From: Pseudofrankia nepalensis
GTDB lineage: Bacteria > Actinomycetota > Actinomycetes > Frankiales > Frankiaceae
DNA length: 64,000 nucleotides
NCBI RefSeq assembly: GCF_016786305.1
Contig: NZ_JADWYV010000012.1
Direction: 5' to 3' (one strand)
A model generated the notes under the pieces. The model was not told the origin of the DNA and made no database searches. It saw only the letters and a list, made by a program, of their open reading frames with translations. The first letter of the stretch is position 1. Each line of letters opens with the position of its first letter. Below, piece by piece: positions 25,285-34,367 of the stretch. Made by a program: the position numbers and the translations under genes.

Positions 25285-26127
25285 ATGCTACCAGAGTTTC
25301 CCTGCGACCCCGGGGTCGACGAGTTCCTCGCCAAGACCACGTCCAGGCTTCGGGAACGTACCGGCACCGATTTCGCGCTCGGTGGCTGGGTGCATCCGCG
25401 TACCAGGGTGGTGACCATTCGATGCGCCGACGGCGTGGAGAATGAACAGATCATGGGAGCGACCGCGGCCCCGGCGCAGAATATCGGAGGCAGGGCGGTG
25501 GCGCGCGGACGGCACGTGGTCGTCGAGCGCGGCAGCCTGAATGTCCGGGCTGGTACCGACGGGCCGAGCTTCGGCGACTGCCGTGAGGACATCCACTCCG
25601 TGCTCGCCGTCCCCCTGCGGCTGGACGGCCGCGTGCTGTTCGTACATTACCTGCCGCTACGGCCGGACAAGTCGATGGCCAGCGCGACGACCAGGACCGC
25701 GCTGGCGTTCATACGGAATCTCGAAGCCTTCGTCGCCCGTGCCGCGCAGGCCCACCGGGTTGACGGTCTGGAGCGGTGGAACATGGACGCGCAGGCGTTG
25801 CGCCAGATCGACGACGAGCTGGAACAGCTGGCAATCGAGGTCACGACCCCGATTGCCCGGGCGAGGATCGCCGTCATCAAGAACCTGTTCGAAAACAGCA
25901 TTCTGGAGTCGTTGTCGAGGGCCGATTCCACCTACGCGCTCACCCGGCGCGAGCTGGACGTCCTCGGTCTGGTCGCCGAGGGACTTTCCAACGCGGAGGC
26001 CGCCGAGCGGCTGTTCGTCAGCCCGGAGACCGTCAAGGCATACCTGCGCACCATCCGGAGCAAGCTCGGAGTGCGCAACCGGACCGCGGCCGTACACGTG
26101 GCCCGACAGTCCGGCCTGTTGCGGTAA
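25285..26127 (+). CDS. LuxR family regulator with N-terminal GAF-like domain
   Basis: This 280-residue regulator has an N-terminal sensor-like domain of about 150 residues, with the GAF-type ending DIHSVLAVPLRLDGRVLFVHYLP in part, followed by a short helix. The C-terminal LuxR helix-turn-helix lies at about 215-275 (LTRRELDVLGLVAEGLSNAE then AAERLFVSPETVKAYLRTIRSKL). There is no receiver aspartate. The ribosome site AGGAGG is strong. The LuxR helix-turn-helix plus GAF plan matches regulators found in actinobacterial acetone and terpenoid gene groups. No clear target is visible; the esterase gene 170 bases downstream is a candidate. Confidence 0.85.
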   Translation: MLPEFPCDPGVDEFLAKTTSRLRERTGTDFALGGWVHPRTRVVTIRCADGVENEQIMGATAAPAQNIGGRAVARGRHVVVERGSLNVRAGTDGPSFGDCREDIHSVLAVPLRLDGRVLFVHYLPLRPDKSMASATTRTALAFIRNLEAFVARAAQAHRVDGLERWNMDAQALRQIDDELEQLAIEVTTPIARARIAVIKNLFENSILESLSRADSTYALTRRELDVLGLVAEGLSNAEAAERLFVSPETVKAYLRTIRSKLGVRNRTAAVHVARQSGLLR

Positions 26128-26296
26128 ACACCGGCCACCACGTTTGGGGCCATGGCCGGAATCAGACCGCGTGACGGCTGTTCGGCGGTCCACCGACGTC
26201 ACCGGAAGGATTCGAGATCACCCGCCGAGCGCCGGCCATCCTGATGCTGGCTCCCGGCTCCGCGGGGTGCCGTCCGGCAATGGCACGATCGTGGGT

Positions 26297-27235
26297 GTGC
26301 GGCCGAGTCGACGGACCATCCTGCTGGCGGTTCCGACCGCCGTGGCCGGTGCCATCGGTGGCGCCTGGTGGGCAAGAGGTTCCGGCGACGCCGCGGCACC
26401 CGCGCCGATCCCTTCCGAGGGCGGCGGACCGGCCGGCCCGACGGGCGGAGTCACGACGCCGACGGGCGCCGGCGCGGCGGTGGTACCGGACGGGCCGGCG
26501 GCGGTGACGCGGACGACGTTCCACAGCGCCGCTCGAGGTCAGGTCGTGTCGATGGTGGTCGTCTCACCGGTCGTGGGCTCCGTCGACGGTCTGCCGTTGT
26601 GTCTCGTCCTGCATGGCCGGGGCGACGACGCGCCGCGCGCCGTGACGCTCCTCGGCCTGGACACCGCGTTGGCGGACGCCGCGCGGACGGGAACCGCGCC
26701 GCCGTTCGTGGCCGTCACCGTCGACGGCAGCGAGGCCTACTGGCATCCCCGCGCGTCCGGCGACGACCCGGAACGGATGATCCTCACGGAGATCCTGCCC
26801 CGCCTCGCGGACCAGGGGCTGCGCACCACCCGGTTCGCGGCGATCGGGTGGTCGATGGGCGGCTACGGCGCGCTGCTGCTCGCCCAGCGCCACCCCGACC
26901 TGGTCACCGCCGTGGCGGCGAGCAGCCCGGCGCTGTGGCGGGCCTACGGCGCCAGCGCGCCGGGCGCGTTCGACTCCGCCACCGACTTCGCCGCCCACCA
27001 GGTCCTGGGCGAGCCGCCGGCCCCGGGCGTGACCTACCGGATCGACTGCGGGCAGAGCGACCCGTTCTACGCCGTCTCCCGCCAGGCCGCCAGCGAGCTC
27101 GCGGCCACCGAGCAGGGCTTCGGCCCGGGCGGGCACGACCCCGTGTACTGGCGCGCCGCCCTGCCCGCCCAGCTCGCCTTCGTCGGCCGCGCCCTGGCGC
27201 CCACCGCGCCCCCACCCCGGCCGACCGCCGGATAA
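26297..27235 (+). CDS. Putative exported alpha/beta hydrolase (esterase family)
   Basis: This 312-residue protein begins with a twin-arginine-like export signal (RPSRRTILLAVPTAVAGAI), followed by a Gly/Pro/Ala-rich linker to about residue 65. The hydrolase part has the oxyanion segment LVLHGRGDD and the nucleophile elbow GWSMGGYGALLLAQ. An aspartate lies near DCGQSDPFY, and a late histidine in GGHDPVYWR. This is the pattern of esterase D/antigen 85-type proteins. The start is GTG at 26297; another GTG two codons upstream is equally possible. The order of nucleophile, acid and histidine is complete, so it is probably active outside the cell. Confidence 0.8.
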   Translation: MRPSRRTILLAVPTAVAGAIGGAWWARGSGDAAAPAPIPSEGGGPAGPTGGVTTPTGAGAAVVPDGPAAVTRTTFHSAARGQVVSMVVVSPVVGSVDGLPLCLVLHGRGDDAPRAVTLLGLDTALADAARTGTAPPFVAVTVDGSEAYWHPRASGDDPERMILTEILPRLADQGLRTTRFAAIGWSMGGYGALLLAQRHPDLVTAVAASSPALWRAYGASAPGAFDSATDFAAHQVLGEPPAPGVTYRIDCGQSDPFYAVSRQAASELAATEQGFGPGGHDPVYWRAALPAQLAFVGRALAPTAPPPRPTAG

Positions 27236-27341
27236 CCAGGAGTCACCTCGCCGCTTTGCCCGCCGCCCAGGCCGAACCGCGACGCCGTTCCACTGACCCG
27301 CTGGGGACGGTCCTCGCGGACCGTCAAAGAGGTTCCAGGAC

Positions 27342-27734
27342 TTACGAGGCATCCGTCGTGCGCTGACCGCTGGCTCCGAGAGTGGAGACTCGGTCCTCGG
27401 CGAACGCGACGCGGGTCTTCGCCCGGTCGAACAGGACCTTCTCGTCGGCGATGACGGCGGCGACCAGCTCGGGGCGCTGGCGCGCATCCCGCTGCTCGTC
27501 GGTGAACGCCGCCAGGTCGTCGTACCAGATCTCCGTGACGACGTCGTACTCCGGCTCCAGGGGTTCCCCACCGTCGACGATGTTCCCCATCGGGTGCAGG
27601 AAGTGCCGCTCGTAGTGCCTGGCCCTGGTCGCGAGCTTCTCGACGAGCGGAACGTGAACCTTCTCGTAGTGCTCGACGAACTCGGCCAGCGAAAGCCCGG
27701 GCTTTCGCTTCAACAGCATGATCACTTTGATCAT
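27342..27734 (-). CDS. EthD domain protein
   Basis: This 130-residue protein shows the EthD-type dimeric ferredoxin-like fold: IKVIMLLKRKPGLSLAEFVE at the start with the conserved HYEKVHVPL, and YDVVTEIWYDDLAAF in the second half. EthD proteins accompany P450 or ring-degradation enzymes, but their reaction is often unknown. No P450 lies next to it. The last 20 residues are a poorly conserved tail. Confidence 0.78.
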   Translation of the reverse strand: MIKVIMLLKRKPGLSLAEFVEHYEKVHVPLVEKLATRARHYERHFLHPMGNIVDGGEPLEPEYDVVTEIWYDDLAAFTDEQRDARQRPELVAAVIADEKVLFDRAKTRVAFAEDRVSTLGASGQRTTDAS

Positions 27735-27851
27735 GGCGGGTTCCGTCCTTCAGTTGAGTCGGTCGTCCGACGACAACCTATGGAGGAGTGGTCAGCTGGC
27801 GCCGGCACGGCGGCGGCCACGGAGACCGTGGACGAAGAACCGGCCGGCTGG

Positions 27852-28334
27852 TCAGGGGTGGGCGGGCGCCCGCTCCCGCCCGGTCGCGTAGCGGTACGAG
27901 GCGTCGAGCACGGAATGTGCCACATCGAGCTCCTCGGCCGTCCGAGGGGCGTAGAGCATCACCACGTTGACACTCGGCGAATACAGCGGGTGGCGCTCGC
28001 CCCATCCCTTGGCCAGCAGTTCTGCCTGGTCGGCCAACGGCAGCGCCAGGTGCAGGCTCCCGTCGACATGCACGTGGCCGAGCTCCGCGTCCAGCCGCGG
28101 CGGCAGCAGCACGGCACCCTCGGCGCAGGGGAACTCGTCCAGGAAGACGGCCACCGCCCCGGGCAGCGAGATCTCGCTCTCGCCGGTCCTGGTCCCGGGC
28201 AGCTGCGTGGACATCCACCGCACCAGCTGCTCCCGCACGTGCGGCGGGCTGGGCTGCGTCAACTGCTCGTGTGGCACCGCCGGCCCGGTGCGAGGACGTG
28301 GGCCCGTCCGAGGTGGAAGCGCGGGCATGGTCAT
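27852..28334 (-). CDS. DUF5519-type (luciferase-domain) protein
   Basis: This 160-residue protein has the segments ELGHVHVDGSLHLALPL, KGWGERHPLY and VMLYAPRTAEELDVA. I recognise these as the pattern of actinobacterial DUF5519 proteins, which are named after a region in fungal luciferase-like proteins. It is probably cytoplasmic and small-molecule binding; no reaction is established. It is divergent from an HxlR regulator, with a palindrome between the two, so it is likely the target of that regulator. Confidence 0.7.
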   Translation of the reverse strand: MTMPALPPRTGPRPRTGPAVPHEQLTQPSPPHVREQLVRWMSTQLPGTRTGESEISLPGAVAVFLDEFPCAEGAVLLPPRLDAELGHVHVDGSLHLALPLADQAELLAKGWGERHPLYSPSVNVVMLYAPRTAEELDVAHSVLDASYRYATGRERAPAHP

Positions 28335-28474
28335 AGGTGCTCCGTAGGTCCGCCACCGACGCGACCGGCGGTGGCTCGTGGCGGCGCGCCCGGCCGCGCG
28401 GCGGCCGGTTGCCCTGGTCAGGCCGCCGTTTCTGGCGACGACGCAGACGAAGCTAACACCCGCCGTATAGTAGG

Positions 28475-28486
28475 TTCCTAAAGGAA
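28475..28486. promoter_or_regulatory. Palindrome TTCCTAAAGGAA between DUF5519 and HxlR genes
   Basis: The perfect 12-base palindrome lies in the divergent promoter region, 52 bases before the HxlR start. HxlR-type regulators usually bind symmetrical sites next to their own genes, so this is a plausible operator for both genes. Confidence 0.55.
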
Positions 28487-28537
28487 AGCGACTTCCCAGA
28501 GGGATCCAATCAAGAGCGAAGCCTGAGGGAGGGTGTC

Positions 28538-28909
28538 GTGGCCAAGCGGGCGATCGTCAGCCAGTCGCTGGACTCCTGTCCGATCAACCCGGTGGTGGAC
28601 CTGGTCTTCAGCCGGTGGACCACGCCGATCCTGTGGGTGCTGCGGCTCCACGGCCGACAGCGGTTCAACGAGATCGAGCGGCGCCTTCCCACGATCAGCC
28701 CCAAGGTGCTCACCCAGCGGCTGCGCCAGCTTGAGCGGGACGGTCTGGTCGCCCGCACCTACTACGCCGAGATCCCGCCCCGGGTCGAGTACGAGATGAC
28801 GCAGCTCGCGCTCTCCCTGGTGCCGGTCTTCGAGACGCTGGTGGACTGGTCAGAGGCACACCTGCACGAGGTGGAGCAGGCCCGGCACGCCTACGACGAG
28901 GCGATCTAG
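28538..28909 (+). CDS. HxlR family transcriptional regulator
   Basis: This 123-residue winged-helix regulator has the HxlR features: an early cysteine (SCPINPVVDLVFSRWTTPILW), RFNEIERRLPTISPKVLTQR as the recognition helix area, and the wing LERDGLVARTYY then PPRVEYEMTQL. The single N-terminal Cys may sense electrophiles or redox state, as in related proteins. The start is GTG at 28538. It is divergent from the DUF5519 gene and probably controls it and itself. Confidence 0.88.
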   Translation: MAKRAIVSQSLDSCPINPVVDLVFSRWTTPILWVLRLHGRQRFNEIERRLPTISPKVLTQRLRQLERDGLVARTYYAEIPPRVEYEMTQLALSLVPVFETLVDWSEAHLHEVEQARHAYDEAI

Positions 28910-28977
28910 AGTCTGGTGCCGGCGCCGCGATGGTTCGCCGCGGTCCAAAGCGGCGCGCGAGATGGTTGATCGTTAGT

Positions 28978-29031
28978 TGCCCGCGGAGACGGCGAGGACA
29001 CCGGTTGTCCGTCGAGCCGTTTCCGCGGGCA
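28978..29031. terminator. Long hairpin downstream of HxlR gene
   Basis: The arms TGCCCGCGGA (28978-28987) and TCCGCGGGCA (29022-29031) match perfectly over 10 bp and imperfectly inside (GACGGC with GCCGTT). It follows the HxlR gene by about 70 bases and is a candidate terminator. The rest of 28910-29301 holds no gene I can support. Confidence 0.45.
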
Positions 29032-29301
29032 TTCGGCGATCATGCCGGCGGTCGGACGCGTGCTGGTCGGACGAATGTTGCCGGGAGCGGCGCCGGCCTG
29101 GGCACATGGTCAGGCGACGGTCTGCTGTCGCCCTCGTCCGCCGCTCCCGGACTCGAAGCTCGCCAGGTCCGCCTCCCGCCCAAGGCGATCGTGCTGCTGG
29201 TCTCCGAGGATCTCGCGGCGGCGGACCGTGCCGTGGGATCGCCTCGATGGCCTCCTGCTCGGCGTCGGAGAGAAGGCGCGTGGGCGCGCTCGCGCCGGTG
29301 G

Positions 29302-30294
29302 TTACCGCCCGTCCACCTTCGTCGCGGTGTCGCCGAAGACGAACGAGCTGGGCTCGCACTCCGCGATGAAGTCGCCGGGGAAGCCGAGCTGGAACTCGAC
29401 GGCGGATTCCAGCCGCCGGATCGCGTCCGGCGGCAGAACGAGGCCGAGCGCGCCCAGGTTCTCGGCGAGTTGCTCGGTGTTGTTGATGCCCATGATCGGG
29501 TGCACCGCCGCGGATCTGGCACGCGTCCAGGCGAGCGCCACCTGGGCGGGGGTGGCACCCAGCTCCTCGGCGACCGCGCGGACGGCCGCCGCGGCGGCCC
29601 GGTCCCGCGCGGTGAGCGCCCGTGGGTCGACCCGCGCCGAGCGCCCGGGGCCGTCGGGCGCGTCGACGACACCGGAGAGCACGCCGCCGGCGAGCGGCGA
29701 CCAGGCGGCCACGGTCAGCCCGAGCGACTCCGCCATCGGCAGCAGTTCCCGCTCGATGTCGCGGGTCAGCAGGTTGTAGGGCACCTGCACGCCGGCGAAC
29801 GGCGACCAGTCGCGCCACTGCGCGAGGGTGTTCGCCCGGGCGACGATCCAGGCCGGAGCGTCGGAGATGCCGACGTAGAGGACCTTCCCCGCGCGGACGA
29901 TGTCGTCCAGCGCGCGCATGGTCTCCTCGATCGGGGTGTGCCGGTCCCAGAGGTGCACCCAATAGATGTCGATGTAGTCGGTGCGCAGCCGGCGCAGGCT
30001 CTGTTCCAGCGAGAGCACCAGGTTCTTGCGGTGGTTGCCCGAGGCGTTGGGGTCGCCGGCGTCCCTCGACAGCGTGTACTTCGTGGCGAGGAGAAAGCGG
30101 TCACGCCGGTCGATGACCGAGCCGAGCATGGTCTCGCTCTCGCCGTACGCCGACGCGGTGTCGAGAACGTTGCCGCCCGCGTCGGCATAGGCCTCGACGA
30201 CACGGCGGCACGCGGCCGCGTCGGGAATGGTCATCGTTCCGAGGAAGAGCTCCGAGACCCGTAGGCCGGTCTGGCCGAAGAGCCGGTACCGCAT
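29302..30294 (-). CDS. Aldo/keto reductase family oxidoreductase
   Basis: This 330-residue NADPH-dependent reductase has the AKR tetrad: Asp45 and Tyr50 in DTASAYGESE, Lys72 in LLATKY, and His114 in IYWVHLWD. The C-terminal cofactor-binding segment VHPIMGINNTEQLAENLGAL is also typical. The ATG at 30294 (MRYRLFGQTGLRVSEL) gives the standard N-terminus; longer frames upstream are unlikely. It is close to the YdjG/voltage-channel-beta-like AKR groups. No partner genes are evident. Confidence 0.9.
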   Translation of the reverse strand: MRYRLFGQTGLRVSELFLGTMTIPDAAACRRVVEAYADAGGNVLDTASAYGESETMLGSVIDRRDRFLLATKYTLSRDAGDPNASGNHRKNLVLSLEQSLRRLRTDYIDIYWVHLWDRHTPIEETMRALDDIVRAGKVLYVGISDAPAWIVARANTLAQWRDWSPFAGVQVPYNLLTRDIERELLPMAESLGLTVAAWSPLAGGVLSGVVDAPDGPGRSARVDPRALTARDRAAAAAVRAVAEELGATPAQVALAWTRARSAAVHPIMGINNTEQLAENLGALGLVLPPDAIRRLESAVEFQLGFPGDFIAECEPSSFVFGDTATKVDGR

Positions 30295-30774
30295 CGTCAG
30301 ACCATTTGTCGGTGTGCGAATGGCGCTGCCCATGTGCCGCATCGTGCAACGGCGCGCCCGGCGCAGGGAGGCCGTGACAGGGCCACCCTCGGCCTGGGCC
30401 GCCCAGGCTCAGGAACGCCCGGGTGGTCGACCAGGTGGGGACTGGGCTCCCACAGCTCTGCGCGGGCGGCCCGGTCGTAGGCCCGCGGATGAGCCCGGAC
30501 GTCGCGGTCGCGGCCGAAGACGACGAGGCAGTGATGCCTCCGTGCCGTCATCCGGTTCGGCGGATGACGACGGAGGCCGGCTGGCGGCCACGGGCCGACA
30601 TCGTCCGGTATTTGCGCCCACAAACGCGGGGTCACGGGGCGCGTTTATGTCACCGTGAGGCCGGGAAGGTAGAGCGCGCGGGAGCCCGGTGATTCTTTTC
30701 CCCGCGGTTCGTAGGCGACACGTTCCACCAGGCAGGCTTCGGGCTGTTCACGAGGTCGAAGGGGAAGGTGCCAC
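30295..30774. other. Intergenic region, 480 bases, no gene seen
   Basis: This stretch separates the aldo/keto reductase from the secreted protein gene. Base composition stays high and codon-position patterns are weak in all frames. I see no RNA gene, hairpin of note or operator. The AAGGGGAAGG ribosome site of the next gene lies at its end. Confidence 0.3.
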
Positions 30775-31266
30775 ATGCGTCGCAGGGTTTCGGGACTCGC
30801 GCTCGCAGCCGCGCTGATGGTCGCTCCCGTGGCAGTCGCGGGAACAGCCCAGGCGAGGGGAAATCCTCGAGGACCGGCGCTCGGCGGAACCTCGGACACG
30901 ACCACCTGCCCGCTCCTCGAGGAGGTCAGCGGAAGCTCGGGCGAGGACATCTACCAAATCTCGAGCTCTCTGCTGAGCCGCGGAGCCGTGCTGACCATCA
31001 TATTCTGCGACCTCGAGCCGAAGTACGACCCCCGGCGGGTGCCGACGACGGGCGTCGAAATCAGCCTCGTCACCGACGACCCGCGGCTCGACTGGAACAA
31101 GGCCGCGCTCGGGCGCGTGGACCCGGACTCCAGGGGCAACTTCGCCACCTCGGTCACGATTCCGTATACCGGAAACTCCGGCCCCCTCATGCCCGGAGAT
31201 TATCTGGTCCACGTGGCCAGCGGGGCGGCAATCTACATGGAGGCACAGGTCACGATCACGGGCTGA
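30775..31266 (+). CDS. Secreted protein of unknown function
   Basis: This 163-residue protein has a clear Sec signal peptide (RRRVSGLALAAALMVAPVAV, cleavage likely after AQA). The mature part has two cysteines (TTCPLL and IIFCDLE) that may form a disulfide, and a beta-rich C-terminal half (TGVEISLVTDD then PGDYLVHVASG) reminiscent of an Ig-like or carboxypeptidase-regulatory-type sandwich. I do not recognise the family. The gene has a good ribosome site and stands alone. Confidence 0.65.
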   Translation: MRRRVSGLALAAALMVAPVAVAGTAQARGNPRGPALGGTSDTTTCPLLEEVSGSSGEDIYQISSSLLSRGAVLTIIFCDLEPKYDPRRVPTTGVEISLVTDDPRLDWNKAALGRVDPDSRGNFATSVTIPYTGNSGPLMPGDYLVHVASGAAIYMEAQVTITG

Positions 31267-31381
31267 CCTGGGAGCCGACATTCCCGCGTATTTCCTCGAC
31301 GGAGCTCGGATCGTCCAGGTAACCGAGAGGGGACGCCGGGAGAACCTTTTCGTTCTCCGGTCGCGGCACGCGACAGGGCCG

Positions 31382-31451
31382 TGGGGGGGGGGGGGGGGGG
31401 CGGGCGGGGGGCGCCCCGCCCCCCCCCGGGGGGCGCCGGGGNNNNNNNNNN
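31382..31451. other. Poly-G/C tract followed by a 10-base N gap
   Basis: From 31382 the sequence is almost only G and C in long homopolymers, then ten N at 31442-31451, and another G-run at 31510-31520. This looks like poor-quality assembly rather than biology. Any gene or terminator in 31267-31549 cannot be judged. Confidence 0.8.
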
Positions 31452-31549
31452 GACAGGTAGGATATGGTGATCAGAACGCGCGGGCCGGCCTGGCCCCGGC
31501 GCCGCCGCGGGGGGGGGGGGACGGCGGCGGCGGACGGCGGTCAGACTGG

Positions 31550-33208
31550 TCAGCTCGCGGGGGCCGGCACCTCCGGCGCGGAGCCGGGCTCGCTGCTGTC
31601 CTTGTCCTGCTTCTTCGGCTGCTGGGGCACCCCGTGGACGCGCTCCAGCTCGATCTCGTCCGCGTCCGGCACCCGCGGCGCCGGCTTGGTCAGGGCGAAG
31701 GCGACGCAGACCGCGGCCAGGATCAGGTAGCCCAGGGCCACCTGGCCGTTGGCGTCCCACTCGACCTTCTCGCCATGGATCAGGCCGATGAACGACAGCA
31801 CCGCGCCGACCACCGAGAAGATCGCCGCGGGGACGAACCGTTTGTCGATGATGAAGGCGACGATCGAGCCGAGCACCAGGCCGGCCAGGATCGCCCCCTG
31901 ACCAAAGATCATCAGACCTTCGTAGACGACCCCAGCCTGATTGATCTTGTCGTAGCCCACCTGGGTCGCCGTGGTGCCGGCGGCCGCCAGCGCGTTGTCC
32001 ATCAGCCCGACCGCCCACGAGGCGATGTTGGGCAACAGGGCCGCGACCACCGCGGCCGCGTGCGCCCTGGGCGAGACCTGGAAGGCCTGGGCGCCGATCA
32101 GCAGGCCGATGTAGAGCAGGATCGGCACGATCGCCGGCAGCGGGAGTACCGCGCCGAGGAGACTGAACAGGCCAAAGAAGCACAGGACCGCGATCATCAC
32201 TCCGGTGGCCAGCGAATAGCCGGTGCGGCCGCCGGCGCCCTTCCAGCCCGGGTGGCCGATGTAGACGGCGGGCGGGAACGGCGAGCCCAGGCAGGAACCG
32301 ACCACGGCGCCGAAGCCGTCGGCGAGCAGGACCGCGCGCAGGTTGTAGTTGTCACCGGCCGACGCGGCGCTCTCCACGTTGGTCATGGCCTCGGTGAAGT
32401 TGTAGACGCCGAGCGGGATGGCCGTCGCCAGCAGCGGCGAGAGGTCCGCCAGCCCCGAGAAGAGCATGTCGAACCGGAAGTCGGGTACCGCCAGCGCGAT
32501 GTCCTTGGCCGCCGAGCTCACGTCCGGGGCGTCCATGAAACCGCCGATCCAGCCGATCGCGGTGCCCACCAGCAGCGCGACCGCCCCGATCGGCAGATTC
32601 CAGGGGAGCTTGATGTCGGTGAGCAGTCCGACGAGGAGCAGGGCGAAGACCGGCAGCGAGATCCAGGCCGCCTCCCACATCTGCCCTGCCGGCCGCATCG
32701 AGATGAAGGCGATCGAGATGCCCGCCAGCGTGCCCAGCATGGCCGCCCGGGGGGCGTAGCGGCGGATCGTGGGCCCGACGAACGCGCCGAGCATGACGAT
32801 CACGCCGATGATGAAGGCCCATGCCATGCCGGCTTCCCACGCCTTGAACGGGTCCTTCGTCTTGAGGTAGATCGGCAGCATGATGACGAACGTGACGATG
32901 AACATGTGCGGCACGCTGGGGCCGTAGGGCATCGCCGTGACGTCCGACCGGCCCTCTTTCACCGCGAGCCGGCGGGCCAGGTAGGTGTAGTACAGGTTTC
33001 CCAGGATCAGTGCGATCCCGAGAGCGGGCAGAATCGTGCCGAGCACGTCTCCCTTGGGAATGGCGACGACGCCGATACACAGCCCGGTCAGCACCAGGAC
33101 GTTGACCAGCACGTTGATGCCGAGCCCGAAGAACGCGTTGAGGTCGCCCCGGACCCACAGCGGCGGACCGGCGGTGGCTGTGCCGCCCGTCCCTGGGAAC
33201 TTCACCAT
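31550..33208 (-). CDS. NCS2/AzgA-like permease (putative nucleobase or related transporter)
   Basis: This 552-residue integral membrane protein has about 12-14 hydrophobic helices and the layout of the xanthine/uracil/AzgA-like permease superfamily. Features include NVLVNVLVLTGLCIGVVAIP, the conserved segment MPYGPSVPHMFIV, and FNFTEA-like YNFTEAMTNVESAA. The ATG at 33208 has GAGGAG upstream. The C-terminal 40 residues are charged and cytoplasmic. The next gene downstream of its promoter side is a biuret-hydrolase-like cysteine hydrolase on the same strand, so the pair may take up and break down a nitrogen-rich compound such as a nucleobase, cyanurate derivative or ureide. The substrate is inferred. 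Confidence 0.84.
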   Translation of the reverse strand: MVKFPGTGGTATAGPPLWVRGDLNAFFGLGINVLVNVLVLTGLCIGVVAIPKGDVLGTILPALGIALILGNLYYTYLARRLAVKEGRSDVTAMPYGPSVPHMFIVTFVIMLPIYLKTKDPFKAWEAGMAWAFIIGVIVMLGAFVGPTIRRYAPRAAMLGTLAGISIAFISMRPAGQMWEAAWISLPVFALLLVGLLTDIKLPWNLPIGAVALLVGTAIGWIGGFMDAPDVSSAAKDIALAVPDFRFDMLFSGLADLSPLLATAIPLGVYNFTEAMTNVESAASAGDNYNLRAVLLADGFGAVVGSCLGSPFPPAVYIGHPGWKGAGGRTGYSLATGVMIAVLCFFGLFSLLGAVLPLPAIVPILLYIGLLIGAQAFQVSPRAHAAAVVAALLPNIASWAVGLMDNALAAAGTTATQVGYDKINQAGVVYEGLMIFGQGAILAGLVLGSIVAFIIDKRFVPAAIFSVVGAVLSFIGLIHGEKVEWDANGQVALGYLILAAVCVAFALTKPAPRVPDADEIELERVHGVPQQPKKQDKDSSEPGSAPEVPAPAS

Positions 33209-33389
33209 GACAGACTCCTCGATGACGGTGGGCACAGCCGCGACGCGGCTGCCCGGGCGCTCGCCGCGGCCGCGGGCCGGTCGTGGCCGGCCCGGCGCGC
33301 GGCGGCCGGATTCCTGAATCACCGCCGGCGGTCACCGGCCGGCGGTCACTCGGCGCTTCGGCGCCCGCTACTGGGCGCCTGGGCGCCGG

Positions 33390-34091
33390 TTACTGGGCGG
33401 CCGACGCCGCCGAGAGGGGCGCGAGCGCGTCGATGAACGCGGCCGACGGCGCGACCCAGCCGAAGATGCCGCCCTGGGCGGCGATCATTTCGAGCGCGAC
33501 CCGCTGGAACTCCGGGAAGTAGCTGCCGACGCAGTCGGAAAGGACCAGGCACTCGTAACCGCGGTCGTTGGCCTCCCGGACCGTCGTGTGCACGCACACC
33601 TCGGTCGTGACCCCGGTGACGACGAGGCTCTTTATGCCCTTCTCCGCCAGGACGTCGCCGAACGAGGTGGCGTAGAAAGCACCCTTCCCCGGCTTGTCGA
33701 TGACGATCTCGCCCTCGACCGGCGCGAGTTCGTCGATGATGTCCTGGCCGTATTCGCCGCGAATGAGAATTCGCCCCTTCGGGCCCACGTCGCCGATCTT
33801 CAGGGCCGCGTCCCCCCGGTTCAGCTTGGCCGGGGGCAGGTCCGAGAGGTCCGGCAGGTGGCCTTCTCGGGTGTGGATGACGGTCAGGCCGGCGGCGCGG
33901 ACCGCGGCGAGAACCGCCGCCAGCGGCTCGATGGTGCTCCGCAGTTGGGACACGTCGTTACCGAGGCTTTCACCGAAACCGCCCGGCTCCATGAAGTCGC
34001 GCTGCATGTCGATGACGACGAGCGCGGTCGTGGCCGGGTCGAAGGTGAAGTCGTATGGACGTGCCAGGAGGGTGAGTGGTGCGCTTGTCAT
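33390..34091 (-). CDS. Isochorismatase-like cysteine hydrolase (biuret hydrolase-like)
   Basis: This 233-residue amidase has the catalytic triad of the cysteine hydrolase family: Asp28 (VVIDMQRDF), Lys133 (IDKPGKGAF) and Cys166 (TTEVCVHTT). The N-terminal motif MEPGGFGESLGNDVSQLR is the pattern of biuret amidohydrolases (BiuH) and close relatives, more than of RutB or PncA. It lies 181 bases upstream of the NCS2 permease gene on the same strand and probably forms a unit with it. The ATG at 34091 gives the standard N-terminus. An inverted repeat at 34368 may be its operator. Confidence 0.86.
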   Translation of the reverse strand: MTSAPLTLLARPYDFTFDPATTALVVIDMQRDFMEPGGFGESLGNDVSQLRSTIEPLAAVLAAVRAAGLTVIHTREGHLPDLSDLPPAKLNRGDAALKIGDVGPKGRILIRGEYGQDIIDELAPVEGEIVIDKPGKGAFYATSFGDVLAEKGIKSLVVTGVTTEVCVHTTVREANDRGYECLVLSDCVGSYFPEFQRVALEMIAAQGGIFGWVAPSAAFIDALAPLSAASAAQ

Positions 34092-34367
34092 GCCAGAGTC
34101 CTGTCGTCGGCGGAGACGGGGACGGTATGCGGCGACCTGGAAGTACCGAACCGGCCAGTACGGCCGTCGGCTCATTGCTCGGATCGCTGTACGGGGACGA
34201 GGACCGGGACAGGGGCAAGCCGGCCGGATACCCGGACTCGGGAGACCTCATACGTGCGATTCGGTCGGGGTTTGGGCCTGGATACCGCGGGCGCTAGCTG
34301 CCTGGCGATGACTGTCGGGCCGCCTGGTTTCGGGCCGCGTGTCGCTGTGTAACGCAGCAGTAAATGA

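Noticed and set aside
31634..33436. A 600-codon plus-strand open frame opposite the NCS2 permease
   Set aside because: It is rich in Arg, Asp, His and Gln with no domain. The opposite strand has a clear multi-helix permease.
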